A stretch of DNA of 64,000 nt from Thermohalobaculum sp963721105 (GTDB taxonomy: Bacteria; Pseudomonadota; Alphaproteobacteria; Rhodobacterales; Rhodobacteraceae): positions 62,001 to 126,000 of the forward strand of contig CAVRHY010000018.1 in the NCBI GenBank assembly GCA_963721105.1, in the 5' to 3' direction. Positions within the stretch are counted from its first letter, which is position 1, and the number at the start of each line of letters is the position of its first letter. Below the pieces are notes generated by a model that saw nothing but the letters and a program-made list of their open reading frames with translations, did not search any database and was not told the origin of the DNA. This document shows, in pieces, positions 52,957-62,400 of the stretch. The position numbers and the translations under genes were made by a program.

Positions 52957-54851
52957 ATGCTGACCATCCACGATCTCGGTTTCTCCATGGCGGGCGTGCC
53001 CTTGTTCGAGGGCGCATCGGCGCAGATTCCGACCGGCGCCCATCTGGGCCTGGTCGGGCGCAACGGCTCGGGCAAGACCACGCTTTTCCGCCTGATCACG
53101 GGCGAGCTGACGCCCGACCGGGGCGACATCAGCCTGCCGCCGCGCGGACGCATCGGCGGCGTCGCGCAGGAGGCGCCGGGCGACGATCGAACGCTGATCG
53201 ACACGGTGCTGGCCGCGGACACCGAGCGCGCCTCGCTGCTGGCCGAGGCCGAGACCGCCCGCGACCCGCACCGCATCGCCGAGATCCAGACGCGGCTGGC
53301 CGACATCGACGCGCACTCGGCCGAGGCGCGCGCGGCGACAATCCTGAGCGGCCTGGGATTCGACCATGCCGCGCAGGGGCGGGCGTCCGCCGAGTTCTCG
53401 GGCGGCTGGCGGATGCGCGTGGCGCTGGCGGCGGTGCTGTTCGCGGCGCCCGACCTGCTGCTGCTGGACGAGCCGACGAACTATCTCGACCTCGAGGGCG
53501 CGCTGTGGCTGGAAGGCTATCTGGCGCGCTATCCGCACACCGTGCTGGTGATCAGCCACGACCGCGGCCTGCTTGAACCGCGCCGTCAACGGCATCCTGC
53601 ACCTGCACGAGCGCAAGCTGACCAGCTACTCCGGCGGCTACGACAGCTTTGACCGCGTGCGCCGCGAGAAGCTGATGCTGCAGCAGGCGATGGCGAAGAA
53701 GCAGGAGGCGCAGCGGGCGCACATGCAGGCCTTCGTCGACCGCTTCCGCTACAAGGCCTCGAAGGCGCGGCAGGCGCAGTCGCGCCTGAAGATGCTGGAG
53801 CGGATGGAGCCGATCGCGGCAGGGATCGAGGGCGGCGTCGCGCCGATCCGGTTCCCCGACCCGGACGAGCTGGCGCCGCCGCTGATGACCATCGACGACG
53901 TCATCGTCGGCTATGACGGGCGGCCGGTGCTGTCGAAGGTCGACCTGCGGCTGGACCAGGACGACCGGATCGCCCTGCTGGGCGCGAACGGGCAGGGAAA
54001 GTCGACGCTGGCCAAGCTGATCTCGGGCCGGCTCGCCCCGATGAGCGGGCGGCGGCGCGCCTCGCCCAAGCTGAAGATCGGCTATTTCGCGCAGCACCAA
54101 GCGGACGAACTGGTCGCCGAGGAGACGCCGGTGGCGCATATCCGGCGCCTGCGGCCGACCGAGTCGGAGGGCAAGCTGCGGGCGCGGCTGGCGCAGGGCG
54201 GCATCGCCGGCGGCGTGGCCGAGACGAAGGTCGGCAATCTCTCGGGCGGGCAGAAGGCGCGGCTGCTGCTGATCCTTGCCAGCATCGACGCGCCGCACCT
54301 GATCATCCTGGACGAGCCGACGAACCACCTGGACATCGAGAGCCGCGAGGCACTGGTCTCGGGGCTGAACGACTATCAGGGGGCGGTGATCCTGATCACG
54401 CACGACGCGCACCTGATCGAGCTGGTCGCCGACCGCCTGCTGCTGGTGCGCGATGGCCGCGTGACGCCCTATGACGGCGACATGGAGAGCTATCGCCGCC
54501 TGCTGCTGGGCCCGGGCGCCGACACCGCCGGCAAGCGCGAGCGCGGGCGGGCTGCGAAGGCGGCCGAAAGCCTTGCCTCAGCGCCGGCGCCGAAGGCGCG
54601 GCGCGGCGATCGCGGCCAGCTTGCGCCGCTGCGCGGCGAGGTGCGTACCTGCGAGGTCCGCGTCGAAAAGATCGCCGCGATGCTGGCGGAAATCGACCTG
54701 CGCCTCGCCGATCCGGCACTGCATGACGGTCCGCCGGGCCGGATCGAGGTGCTGCTGCGCAAGCGCGCCGAAGATCGTTGCCGCCCAGATGCGCGCCGAA
54801 GAGCTGTGGCTCGCCGCCTCCGCCCGGTTGGAGGCAGCCGAATCGGTCTGA
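52957..54851 (+). CDS. ABC-F family ATP-binding protein (two frameshifts)
   Basis: A soluble twin-ATPase of the ABC-F group (Uup/YheS/EttA-like), which acts on ribosomes. From ATG 52957, the first domain has GLVGRNGSGKTTLFRLITGE, EFSGGWRMRVALAAVLF and LLLLDEPTNYLDLEGALWLE. Near 53571 one extra T shifts the frame after ISHDRGLL. The linker and second domain follow: LLGANGQGKSTLAKLISGRL, NLSGGQKARLLLILASIDAP and IILDEPTNHLDIESREALVS. A second extra base near 54770 moves the last 30 codons to a frame ending EELWLAASARLEAAESV at 54851. Both nucleotide-binding sites are intact, so sequence error is likely. Confidence 0.88.
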
Positions 54852-54963
54852 CGTTCCCGCGGTGGAGACGAAGCCCGCTTGAGCGCCGCGGCTCGCTGGC
54901 GTAGTCTTTCAGGTCAGCGGGTTGCGCGCGCGTGCTCCGATCCGCTGGGGAGTGGATCGGCAA

Positions 54964-55598
54964 ATGGCGCAGACTTTTCGGTCTCGGCTGGCTGCGATCG
55001 CGCTGCGCTGCAGTGCGGCGGCGCTGCTCGTCGCGGTTGTCGTCCGGCCGGCCGCGGCGGATTACGCCGACGACGCCGAGGCGGCCTGCGAGCGTGCGAT
55101 GCAGGATCCGGAACGCGCTGTCCGTCGACGACGTCCAGTTTCGCTGGGAGGCCGGCGACCAGATCGTCCAGGGCAAGGCGCGTTTCGAGGATGCCGCGAG
55201 CGTGGTTTTCCGCTGCCGGATCTACAACGGGGTCGTGCGCTCGGTGATATACCTCGTGCAGGACCAGAAGACGGGCGGATGGCTCTGGGTGCGCGCACGC
55301 GCGGAGGGCACGGATGTCGGCTGCGCGGGACACCGTGTCGAGCCCCGAGGCCAGCCCGGAAGCGACCCCCGAGGCACCGCCCCGCGAGCCGGTTTCCCCG
55401 GCTTTCAAGCGTCCGGATGGCACGATGATGGGTGCCGCGCGATCGGACGCGACCGGCAATCCGCCGGCGGAGGCTCCGTCTTCCGGGCACTTCCTGCGTC
55501 CCACCGGCACGCTGACCAGGCGCTCGCCGCCGGACGCGTCCGGCACGCCGCCGTCGGCCGACGCGGTGACACCGGAGTTCAAGCGTCCTCCGCAGTAG
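54964..55598 (+). CDS. Secreted hypothetical protein with Pro-rich tail (two frameshifts)
   Basis: An exported protein of about 210 residues that I do not recognise. From ATG 54964, MAQTFRSRLAAIALRCSAAA, then LLVAVVVRPAAA, is a signal peptide, and DYADDAEAACERAMQDP begins the mature chain. One extra base near 55106 shifts it to SVDDVQFRWEAGDQIVQGKA and FEDAASVVFRCRIYNGVVRS. A second near 55325 leads to DTVSSPEASPEATPEAPPRE and a Pro/Ser/Thr-rich tail with a twice-occurring FKRPxG/FKRPPQ motif, ending at 55598. The Cys pair and short beta strands suggest a small periplasmic domain. Confidence 0.6.
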
Positions 55599-55796
55599 GC
55601 CATCCGGCAGGGCCGGAACGGCACTGGCGGGCTCTCGCGGCGGACGCGGCATTCGTCATCCGGCCGCTCGGCCGCCCGGCGCCGGAGAGGAGCGCGTCAG
55701 TCCGCGGTGTTGCCAGCGTCGGGCGCCGCGCCGCACCGGCACCTTGCGTCATCTGGCGGGCGTTGCGATATCCGGAACGCCGCCGCCGGAGAGTGC

Positions 55797-56384
55797 ATGA
55801 ACTTCGACCCCGACACGCAGGCCCGGGTCTTCTACCTGGTGCTGCTGGGCGCGTTCGTCGTGGTCGCGGTCTTTTCCCGGTATCGCGGGCGGCTGGGTCA
55901 GGCGGCGCAGCATGCGGCGATCTGGGGCCTGATCTTTATCGGGGTGATCCTGGCGATCGGCTTCAAGGACCAGCTGACCGGACAGCTCTATGTCGACCAT
56001 GCCGTGCCGTCGGGCGAGGGGGTGCTGGCGTTCCAGCGGGCGCCGGACGGACATTTCTACGTCGGCGCGGAGGTGAACGGCCGGCCGGTGCGCTTCATGC
56101 TCGACACCGGCGCGAGCGACCTGGTGCTGACAGGTGCGGACGCGCGCGACGCCGGCATCGATACCGGGCGGCTGCGATACGTCCAGCCGACCGAGACCGC
56201 GAACGGGCGGGTGATGAGCGCGCCGGTGCGGCTCGAGTCGGTAGCGCTGGGCGGTGAGGTCGACCACGACGTGCCGGCCAGCGTCAGCGGCGGTGCGCTC
56301 GACCAGTCGCTGCTGGGCATGCGCTATCTGCAACGCTGGCGCAGCGTGCGGATCGAAGGCGACCACCTGTACCTGTCGCGCTGA
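55797..56384 (+). CDS. Membrane-anchored retropepsin-like aspartic protease
   Basis: A 195-residue protein of the TIGR02281 type. Two N-terminal helices (VFYLVLLGAFVVVAVFSRYR; AAIWGLIFIGVILAIGF) anchor it. The periplasmic domain follows with FYVGAEVNGRPVRFMLDTGA and SDLVLTGADARDAGI, where DTGAS is the catalytic aspartate motif. VSGGALDQSLLGMRYLQRWR is the conserved second half. These single-domain proteins would dimerise to form the active site, as retroviral proteases do. The start is ATG 55797. Confidence 0.88.
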   Translation: MNFDPDTQARVFYLVLLGAFVVVAVFSRYRGRLGQAAQHAAIWGLIFIGVILAIGFKDQLTGQLYVDHAVPSGEGVLAFQRAPDGHFYVGAEVNGRPVRFMLDTGASDLVLTGADARDAGIDTGRLRYVQPTETANGRVMSAPVRLESVALGGEVDHDVPASVSGGALDQSLLGMRYLQRWRSVRIEGDHLYLSR

Positions 56385-56542
56385 GCGCGGCAGTGCGCTT
56401 CTGGCATTTCTGAGCGCGCCCCGGATCGTCCGGCGACCTGGCCGGCGGCTGACCCAACGTCGCCGGATACAACTATAGCGGGAACCAGACTGGGCGATCG
56501 GCGTTGGAAACGTTGGCGCCGGATGCGCGAGGAGCCTCCCCC

Positions 56543-56704
56543 ATGAATTCCGAGATGAATTCCGAGCTTTTCTTCGCCGATTCGGCCGGTCACACACTGA
56601 TCGACGTCGAGGCAGCTTCGATGCCGCATACGGCGGCGAACGACGATTCCCCTCCGACGAGCCTGCCCAAGCAGGCGATCGAGGATTCCCCCGAAAGAGA
56701 GTGA
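56543..56704 (+). CDS. Possible small protein with duplicated N terminus
   Basis: A 53-residue open frame, MNSEMNSELFFADSAGHTLI, then DVEAASMPHTAANDDSPPTS. It has GAGGAG upstream of ATG 56543, although the spacing of about ten bases is long. The first 12 bases (ATGAATTCCGAG) are an exact tandem duplication of the next 12. Its composition is acidic and less biased than shadow frames. I recognise no family, and it may not be expressed. Confidence 0.35.
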   Translation: MNSEMNSELFFADSAGHTLIDVEAASMPHTAANDDSPPTSLPKQAIEDSPERE

Positions 56705-56787
56705 TCAGCCCCGATAGCGCTCGGGGTGCGTCGTTCGTTAACCGGTGGACGGGCGATGGCTCCGCGCGCCCGTGCGGCCGTCCCGCC

Positions 56788-59196
56788 TCAACCCAGCGCC
56801 GCGGCGTTCGCCAGCCGGCGGCCTGGGGTGAGGGACTCGGCGGCCTCTGCGATCGTCGAGGCGTCGATACCGAAATGGTGGTGCAGATCGCCGACCGTGC
56901 CGGTCTGGCCGAAGTGCTCGACGCCCAGCGGCACGGTACGGTGGCCATGCACGGCGCCCAGCCAGCCAAGCGTCGCAGGGTGGCCGTCGATGACGGTGAT
57001 TAGCACGCAGTGCGGCGGCAGCACGGACAGCAGGCGCTCGACATGGGCGGTGACGGTCGCGACGCCTCTGCGCCGGGCGCGCTGGGCCGCGGTCCAGCCG
57101 GCGTTCAGCCGGTCGGCCGAGGTGACGGCCAGCACGCCGATGTCGCGCCGGTCGTTGCCGATCAGGCCGGCGGCGGCGATGGCCTCGGGCGCCGAGGCGC
57201 CCTGGTAGGCGATGACGATCTCGGCGTTCGGGCCGGGCTGCCGCCACCAGTAGGCGCCGTCGATGACGGCGCGGCGAAACGCTGCGTCGGGCTCGCGCAC
57301 CGGCTGCTGGAGCGGGCGCGTCGAGAGGCGGAGATAGACCGAGCCGCCCTGCTCGTCGCGCAGCCACGCGCGCTCGTCGGCCTTACCCTTCGGGTCGGCC
57401 TCTCCCTGGCGCTGCAGGTAGTCGAAAGCCCAGTCCATGATCACGGACAGCTCGTCGGCATAGGCGGGCTCGAAACTGGCGAGGCCGTCCTGGCTCATGC
57501 CGATCAGCGGCGTGCCGATCGACTGGTGCGCGCCGCCCTCGGGCGCCAGCGAAACGCCCGAGGGCGTGCCGGCGATCAGGAATCGGGCGTCCTGGTAGCA
57601 GGCGTAGTTCAGCGCATCGAGGCCGCGGGCGATGAACGGGTCGTAGACCGTGCCGACGGGCAGCAGGCGCTCGCCGAACAGCGAGTGCGAAAGGCCGGCG
57701 GCCCCGAGCAGCAGGAAGAGGTTCATCTCGGCGATGCCGAGCTCGATGTGCTGGCCCTGCGGGCTGAACCGCCATTTCTGGGTCGAGGGCACGCGCTCGT
57801 CGCGGAAGGTATCGGCCTGCTCGGACCGGGCGAACAGACCGCGGCGGTTCACGAAGGCGCCGAGGTTCGTCGAGACCGTGACGTCGGGCGAGGTGGTGAC
57901 GATGCGGCGCGCCAGCGCGCTGTCGCCGCGGGCGAGCTCGTCCAGCACCTTGCCGAAGGCGGCCTGCGTCGAGATCTCGCCGTCCTTTAGCGCAATCGGG
58001 CCGGGCGTCTCGATGCGGGCGGCGGCGTAGCGGCGGGTGCCCCTCGCGAAGAACGGGACGTCGGCGAGGAAGGCCTTCAGGCCGTCGCGGTCGTCGACGG
58101 CGGCGAGAGGCTCCCACTCCTCGCCCTCGGCGACGCCCATGCGGCGCTGGAAGGTCTCCATCTGGTCGGCGGTCATCAGCCCGGCATGGTTGTCCTTGTG
58201 GCCGGCCAACGGCGTGCCCCAGCCCTTGATTGTGTAGGCCAGAAAGCAGGTCGGGCGGTCGTGGTCGATGGCGTCGAACGCCTCGGCCAGCGTCTCGACG
58301 CACTGGCCGCCGAGGTTGGTCATCAGCTCCTGCAGCTCGTCGTCCGTGCGGCGCTCGAGCAGCTCCGTGACCGGGCCCTGGTCGCCGATCTCGTCCATCA
58401 GTCGCTTGCGCCAGGCGGCGCCGCCCTGGAAGGTCAAGGCGCTGTAGAGCTGGTTCGGGCAACGATCGATCCAGTCGCGCAGCTTCGCGCCGCCCGGCTC
58501 CTCGAAGGCGGCGCGCTGCAGGGCGCCGAACTTCAGGCGGACGACTTCCCAGCCGAAGGCGCCGAAGATCGCCTCGATGCGCTGCCACAGGCCCTCGCGC
58601 ACGACGCCGTCCAGCGACTGGCGGTTGTAGTCGATGATCCACCAGACGTTGCGCAGGTCGTGCTTCCAGCCCTCCTGCAGGCATTCGTAGATGTTGCCCT
58701 CGTCCAGCTCGGCGTCGCCGACGGTGGCGATCATGCGCCCGAGCCGCCGGTCGGGGTCCTGCCCGGGCCACCCCTTGGCGGCGAGGTAGTCCTGCACCAG
58801 CGAGGCGAAGGCGGTGACGGCGACGCCCAGGCCCACCGAGCCGGTCGAGAAGTCGACGTCGTCGGTGTCCTTGGTGCGCGAGGGGTAGGACTGCGCGCCG
58901 CCATAGCCGCGGAAGGCCTCCAGCTTGTCGCGCGTCTGGTTGCCCATCAGGTACTGGGTGGCGTGGAACACGGGCGAGGCGTGCGGCTTCACCGCCACCC
59001 GGTCCTCCGGCCTGAGCGCGTGGAAGTAGAGCGCCGTCATGATCGAGACCATCGAGGCCGAGGACGCCTGGTGCCCGCCGACCTTGACCTCGTCCTTCGG
59101 CCGCAGGTGGTTGGCGTTGTGGATGGTCCAGCAGGCCAGCCACAGCAGGCGCTGCTCAACGGCCTTGAGGTGTGCGACGTCGATCATGGCGCTCAT
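56788..59196 (-). CDS. ThDP-dependent transketolase/AceE-like 2-oxoacid dehydrogenase E1
   Basis: An 802-residue homodimeric E1/transketolase-type enzyme. The ThDP-binding region is TVGDAELDEGNIYECLQEGW, with WWIIDYNRQSLD giving the GDx...N motif. The N-terminal DEVKVGGHQASSASMVSIMT, the FSTGSVGLGVAVTAFASLVQ block and the later pyrimidine domain (HIELGIAEMNLFLLLGAAGL, with the activating Glu in ELGIAE) are AceE/transketolase-like. The ATG overlaps the acdS stop by four bases (ATGA), so it is coupled to ACC deaminase. No E2 or lipoyl domain lies nearby. It is a candidate for decarboxylating the 2-oxobutyrate that AcdS makes. Confidence 0.85.
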   Translation of the reverse strand: MSAMIDVAHLKAVEQRLLWLACWTIHNANHLRPKDEVKVGGHQASSASMVSIMTALYFHALRPEDRVAVKPHASPVFHATQYLMGNQTRDKLEAFRGYGGAQSYPSRTKDTDDVDFSTGSVGLGVAVTAFASLVQDYLAAKGWPGQDPDRRLGRMIATVGDAELDEGNIYECLQEGWKHDLRNVWWIIDYNRQSLDGVVREGLWQRIEAIFGAFGWEVVRLKFGALQRAAFEEPGGAKLRDWIDRCPNQLYSALTFQGGAAWRKRLMDEIGDQGPVTELLERRTDDELQELMTNLGGQCVETLAEAFDAIDHDRPTCFLAYTIKGWGTPLAGHKDNHAGLMTADQMETFQRRMGVAEGEEWEPLAAVDDRDGLKAFLADVPFFARGTRRYAAARIETPGPIALKDGEISTQAAFGKVLDELARGDSALARRIVTTSPDVTVSTNLGAFVNRRGLFARSEQADTFRDERVPSTQKWRFSPQGQHIELGIAEMNLFLLLGAAGLSHSLFGERLLPVGTVYDPFIARGLDALNYACYQDARFLIAGTPSGVSLAPEGGAHQSIGTPLIGMSQDGLASFEPAYADELSVIMDWAFDYLQRQGEADPKGKADERAWLRDEQGGSVYLRLSTRPLQQPVREPDAAFRRAVIDGAYWWRQPGPNAEIVIAYQGASAPEAIAAAGLIGNDRRDIGVLAVTSADRLNAGWTAAQRARRRGVATVTAHVERLLSVLPPHCVLITVIDGHPATLGWLGAVHGHRTVPLGVEHFGQTGTVGDLHHHFGIDASTIAEAAESLTPGRRLANAAALG

Positions 59197-60208
59197 CCGT
59201 TCCTGTAGGTGTAGCTGTAGCCGTTCAGCGCCGGCGCGCCGCCGAGATGGGCGTAGAGCACGCGGCTGCCGTCCGGGAAGAAGCCCTTGCGGGTCAGGTC
59301 CATCAGACCCTGCATCGACTTCCCCTCGTAGACCGGGTCGGTGATCATCGCCTCGGTGCGGGCGGCGAAGCGGATCGCCTCGCTGGTCTCGGCCGAGGGC
59401 ACGCCGTAGGCCGGATAGGCGTAGTCCGGGTTGATGTGGATGTCGTCGTCGGTGATCTCGTCGGCCAGGCCGATCAGCGCGGCGGTGTCGCGGGCGATCT
59501 GCGTCGACCTGGGCGCGGGTCTGCGCCGAGCGTGCCCGAGCCGTCGATGCCGATGACGTTCGGCGCGCGCCCGTCCGGCTTGAAGCCGACGATCATGCCG
59601 GCCTGGGTCGAGCCGGTGACGACGCAGACGACGATGTAGTCGAAGCGGAAGCCCAGGTCTGCCTCCTGCGCGCGCAGTTCCTCGGCGAAGCCGACATAGC
59701 CGAGGCCGCCCAGCTTGTGGACCGAGGCGCCGGCCGGGATCGCATAGGGCTTGCCGCCCGCGTCGCGGACCTCCTGGAGCGCCTGCTCCCAGCTCGCGCG
59801 GATGCCGATGTCGAAGCCGTCATCGGTTATGCGGCTGTCGGCGCCCATCAGCCGGGTCAGCAGGATGTTGCCGACGCGGTCGTAGACGGCGTCCTCGTGC
59901 GGCACCCAGCTTTCCTGCACGAGGCGGCATTTCAGCCCCAGCTTGGCGGCGACGGCAGCGACCTGGCGCGTGTGATTCGACTGGACGCCGCCGATCGAGA
60001 CCAGCGTGTCGGCGCCCGAGGCGATGACGTCGGGCACGATGTATTCCAGCTTGCGCAGCTTGTTGCCGCCCATCGCCAGGCCCGAGTTGCAGTCGTCGCG
60101 CTTGGCCCAGATCTCGACCTTGCCGCCCAGCGCCGCCGACATGCGGCGGAGCGGCTCGACCGGGGTCGGGCCGAAGGTCAGGGGATAGCGCTCGAAGTTC
60201 TGCAGCAT
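59193..60208 (-). CDS. acdS: 1-aminocyclopropane-1-carboxylate deaminase (frameshifted)
   Basis: A PLP enzyme of about 338 residues that opens ACC, the plant ethylene precursor, to 2-oxobutyrate and ammonia. From ATG 60208 it reads LTFGPTPVEPLRRMSAALGG, then RDDCNSGLAMGGNKLRKLEY (PLP Lys) and SIGGVQSNHTRQVAAVAAKL. Extra bases near 59527 and 59500 break the frame after VIGIDGSGTL. The last part, IRFAARTEAMITDPVYEGKS and YAHLGGAPALNGYSYTYRNG, ends at 59193. The Glu in DPVYEGKS and the Leu in HLGGAPALN are the residues that separate true ACC deaminase from D-cysteine desulfhydrase. A divergent Lrp-type regulator supports the assignment. Confidence 0.9.
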
Positions 60209-60237
60209 GTCGCGGCCCGTTCGATTCGTTGCGGGCA

Positions 60238-60294
60238 ATTATAGTTGCATGCGATGGCGACATGTTGCGAAGGCAGCAGTGAGCAGGGCATAAA
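60238..60294. promoter_or_regulatory. Divergent acdS/acdR-type promoter region
   Basis: On the reverse strand a perfect TATAAT (60243-60238) lies about 30 bases upstream of acdS, without a good -35, as expected for an activated promoter. On the forward strand TTGCGA (60265-60270), an 18-base spacer and CATAAA (60289-60294) lie upstream of the Lrp-type gene. Between them, GTTGCATG and CATGTTGC surround an A/T-poor centre and could be the regulator site. Confidence 0.5.
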
Positions 60295-60322
60295 TTTGGC
60301 AGGAAATTGCGCGAGCCTGGAA

Positions 60323-60778
60323 ATGGACGCAATCGACAGGAAGATCGTCCGCGCGCTGCAGCAGGACGGGCGCATATCGAACCAGGACCTGGCGGAGCGG
60401 GTCGGGCTGTCACCCTCGCCCTGCCTGCGCCGGGTGCGGGCACTGGAGAAGACGGGCGTGCTGTCGGGCTACGCCGCCATCGTCGACCAGGAGCGCTACG
60501 GGCTGCCGGTCAACGTTTTCGTCTCGATCAGCCTCGAGAGCCAGCGCGACGAGGCCCTGGCGGCGTTCGAGCGCGCGGTGCAGCGGCTGGACGAGGTGAT
60601 GGAGTGCTACCTGATGACCGGCACGCGCGACTACCTGCTGCGCATCGTCTGCGACGGGCTGAAAAGCTATGAGCGCTTCACGCGCGAGAACCTGGCGACG
60701 CTGCCGGGCATCCGTTCGATCGAGTCGAGCTTCGCGCTGAGCGTGGTCAAGAAGCGGACGACGTTGCCAGAGGTATGA
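60323..60778 (+). CDS. Lrp/AsnC-family regulator, AcdR type
   Basis: A 151-residue Lrp-family regulator. The HTH is MDAIDRKIVRALQQDGRISN, then QDLAERVGLSPSPCLRRVRA. The RAM effector domain follows with GYAAIVDQERYGLPVNVFVS, MECYLMTGTRDYLLRIVCDG and LATLPGIRSIESSFALSVVK. ATG 60323 is preferred over open upstream codons to 60245 because the family start MDxIDRKI is there. It is divergent from acdS, the same arrangement as AcdR, which activates ACC deaminase in response to ACC. The gene symbol is withheld because the match is by context and family only. Confidence 0.9.
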   Translation: MDAIDRKIVRALQQDGRISNQDLAERVGLSPSPCLRRVRALEKTGVLSGYAAIVDQERYGLPVNVFVSISLESQRDEALAAFERAVQRLDEVMECYLMTGTRDYLLRIVCDGLKSYERFTRENLATLPGIRSIESSFALSVVKKRTTLPEV

Positions 60779-60869
60779 GACCGTCGGGCCTCCGCCCGGG
60801 ACCGAGCCGCGGCAATCACGCCCGCGCGAGCGTATTGAGTCGGGCGCGCGCCCGTTCTACCTGTCGACC

Positions 60870-61595
60870 ATGTCCATCTGGCGCTACGCAAATCCGGCCG
60901 AGTTCATGCGGGTCACGCGGCCGGCCATGGCGCCGCTCTGGGCGGCCTCGGGCCTGCTGCTGGCGTCCGGGCTGGGCTGGGCGCTGTTCGCGACCCCGCC
61001 GGACTACCAGCAGGGCTCGACGGTCAAGATCATCTTCATCCACGTGCCGGCCGCGATGCTGGCGATCAATATCTACTTCGTCATGGCGGTGGCCAGCGGC
61101 GTCGGGCTGATCCGGCGCCACCATGTCAGCTTTCTCGTCGCCAAGGCGGCGGCGCCGATCGGCGCCGCCTTCACCGCGGTCGCGCTGATCACCGGCGCCG
61201 TCTGGGGTCAGCCCATGTGGGGCACGTGGTGGGTCTGGGACGCGCGGCTGACGGCGGTCCTTATCATGTTCTTCTTCTATCTCGGCTACATGGCGCTCTG
61301 GGCCGCGATCGACGAGCCGGAGAAGGCGGCGGACCTGTCGGCCGTGCTCTGCCTGGTCGGCGTGGTCTTCGCAGCGCTGTCGCGCTGGGCCGTGCTGTTC
61401 TTCGCGACGCTGCACCAGGGGTCATCGCTGTCGGTCGAGGCCGGGCAGCGCATCGACGATGCGTTCCGGACGCCTCTCTACATCTGCATCGTCGCCTTCT
61501 ACGTGCTGTTCGTGGCGCTGCTGCTGTTGCGGGCACGGACGGAGATCCGGCTGCGCCGGGCGCAGGCGCTGCGTTTCGCCGCGGTGCCCGCCTGA
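60870..61595 (+). CDS. ccmC: Heme exporter/cytochrome c maturation protein CcmC
   Basis: A 241-residue inner-membrane protein with six helices that binds heme and passes it to CcmE. The tryptophan-rich motif is WGTWWVWDARLTAVLIMFFF (WWxWD). Conserved His residues are in IIFIHVPAAMLAINIYF and FFATLHQGSSLSVEAG. The start is MSIWRYANPAEFMRVTRPAM at ATG 60870. It is followed 10 bases later by ccmD. No ccmA, ccmB or ccmE is visible upstream. Confidence 0.93.
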   Translation: MSIWRYANPAEFMRVTRPAMAPLWAASGLLLASGLGWALFATPPDYQQGSTVKIIFIHVPAAMLAINIYFVMAVASGVGLIRRHHVSFLVAKAAAPIGAAFTAVALITGAVWGQPMWGTWWVWDARLTAVLIMFFFYLGYMALWAAIDEPEKAADLSAVLCLVGVVFAALSRWAVLFFATLHQGSSLSVEAGQRIDDAFRTPLYICIVAFYVLFVALLLLRARTEIRLRRAQALRFAAVPA

Positions 61596-61605
61596 TGGTG
61601 ACGCC

Positions 61606-61758
61606 ATGAACCCGTTCGCCGACCAGTACGCGGCCTACGTGATCGCGGCCTACGCGGCCTCGGCATTGATCCTGGGGGCGCTGATCTGGGCCAGCGTCGC
61701 CGCCAGCCGGCGGGCGCAGCGCGAGCTCGACGGGCTGGAAAGGGAGCGGCGCCGATGA
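61606..61758 (+). CDS. ccmD: Heme exporter protein CcmD
   Basis: A 50-residue single-TM protein, MNPFADQYAAYVIAAYAASA, then LILGALIWASVAASRRAQRE, the typical CcmD layout of short N terminus, one helix and basic tail. CcmD helps release holo-CcmE from the CcmC complex. It overlaps the ccmG start by four bases (ATGA). Confidence 0.9.
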   Translation: MNPFADQYAAYVIAAYAASALILGALIWASVAASRRAQRELDGLERERRR

Positions 61759-62351
61759 GCGACCGGACGGAGACCGTGGGGACGGGCGGGGACGGGGAGC
61801 CGAGGCGCGGCGGGTTCCGCCTGTGGATGGTGATCCCGGCGCTGGGCGCGCTGATGGTGCTGCTGGTCTTCCTTCTGGGGCTGGAGCGGCCGGACGTCAA
61901 CGTGCTGCCCTCGCCGCTGATCGACAAGCCCGTGCCGGCGTTCTCGCTGGACGCGCTGCGCGACGGCGGGCAGGGGCTGTCCAGCGAGGTGCTGGCCCAG
62001 CCGGGCGTCAAGCTGGTCAACGTCTGGGCCAGCTGGTGCGGCCCCTGCCGGGCAGAGCACCCGCAGCTCATGGCGCTGGCCGCCCGCGGCGTGACGCTCT
62101 ACGGCATCAACTACAAGGACAAGCGCGGCGACGCGACCGGCTTCCTGGACGGCATGGGTGACCCGTTCCAGCGCATCGGCGCCGACACGACGGGACGCGT
62201 CGGCATCGACTTCGGCGTCTACGGCGTGCCCGAGACATTCGTCGTCGATGGCAGCGGGACCATCACCTACAAGCATGTCGGCCCAATCATGCCAAAGGAT
62301 ATCGACAAGTACATCATGCCGGCGATCGAGAAGGCCCGGGCCGGGGACTGA
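61755..62351 (+). CDS. ccmG: Thiol:disulfide oxidoreductase CcmG/DsbE
   Basis: A 198-residue periplasmic thioredoxin-like protein anchored by one N-terminal helix (LWMVIPALGALMVLLVFLLG). The redox motif is VNVWASWCGPCRAEHPQLMA, with the CcmG acidic/Pro features in GVYGVPETFVVDGSGTITYK. It reduces the apocytochrome c CxxCH thiols before heme attachment. The gene starts inside the ccmD stop and ends 49 bases before the formate/nitrite channel gene. Confidence 0.94.
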   Translation: MSDRTETVGTGGDGEPRRGGFRLWMVIPALGALMVLLVFLLGLERPDVNVLPSPLIDKPVPAFSLDALRDGGQGLSSEVLAQPGVKLVNVWASWCGPCRAEHPQLMALAARGVTLYGINYKDKRGDATGFLDGMGDPFQRIGADTTGRVGIDFGVYGVPETFVVDGSGTITYKHVGPIMPKDIDKYIMPAIEKARAGD

Positions 62352-62400
62352 TCCGGAAGCCGACCGGGGGCCAGACGCCCCTGCGTTGGAGAGGGGACCG

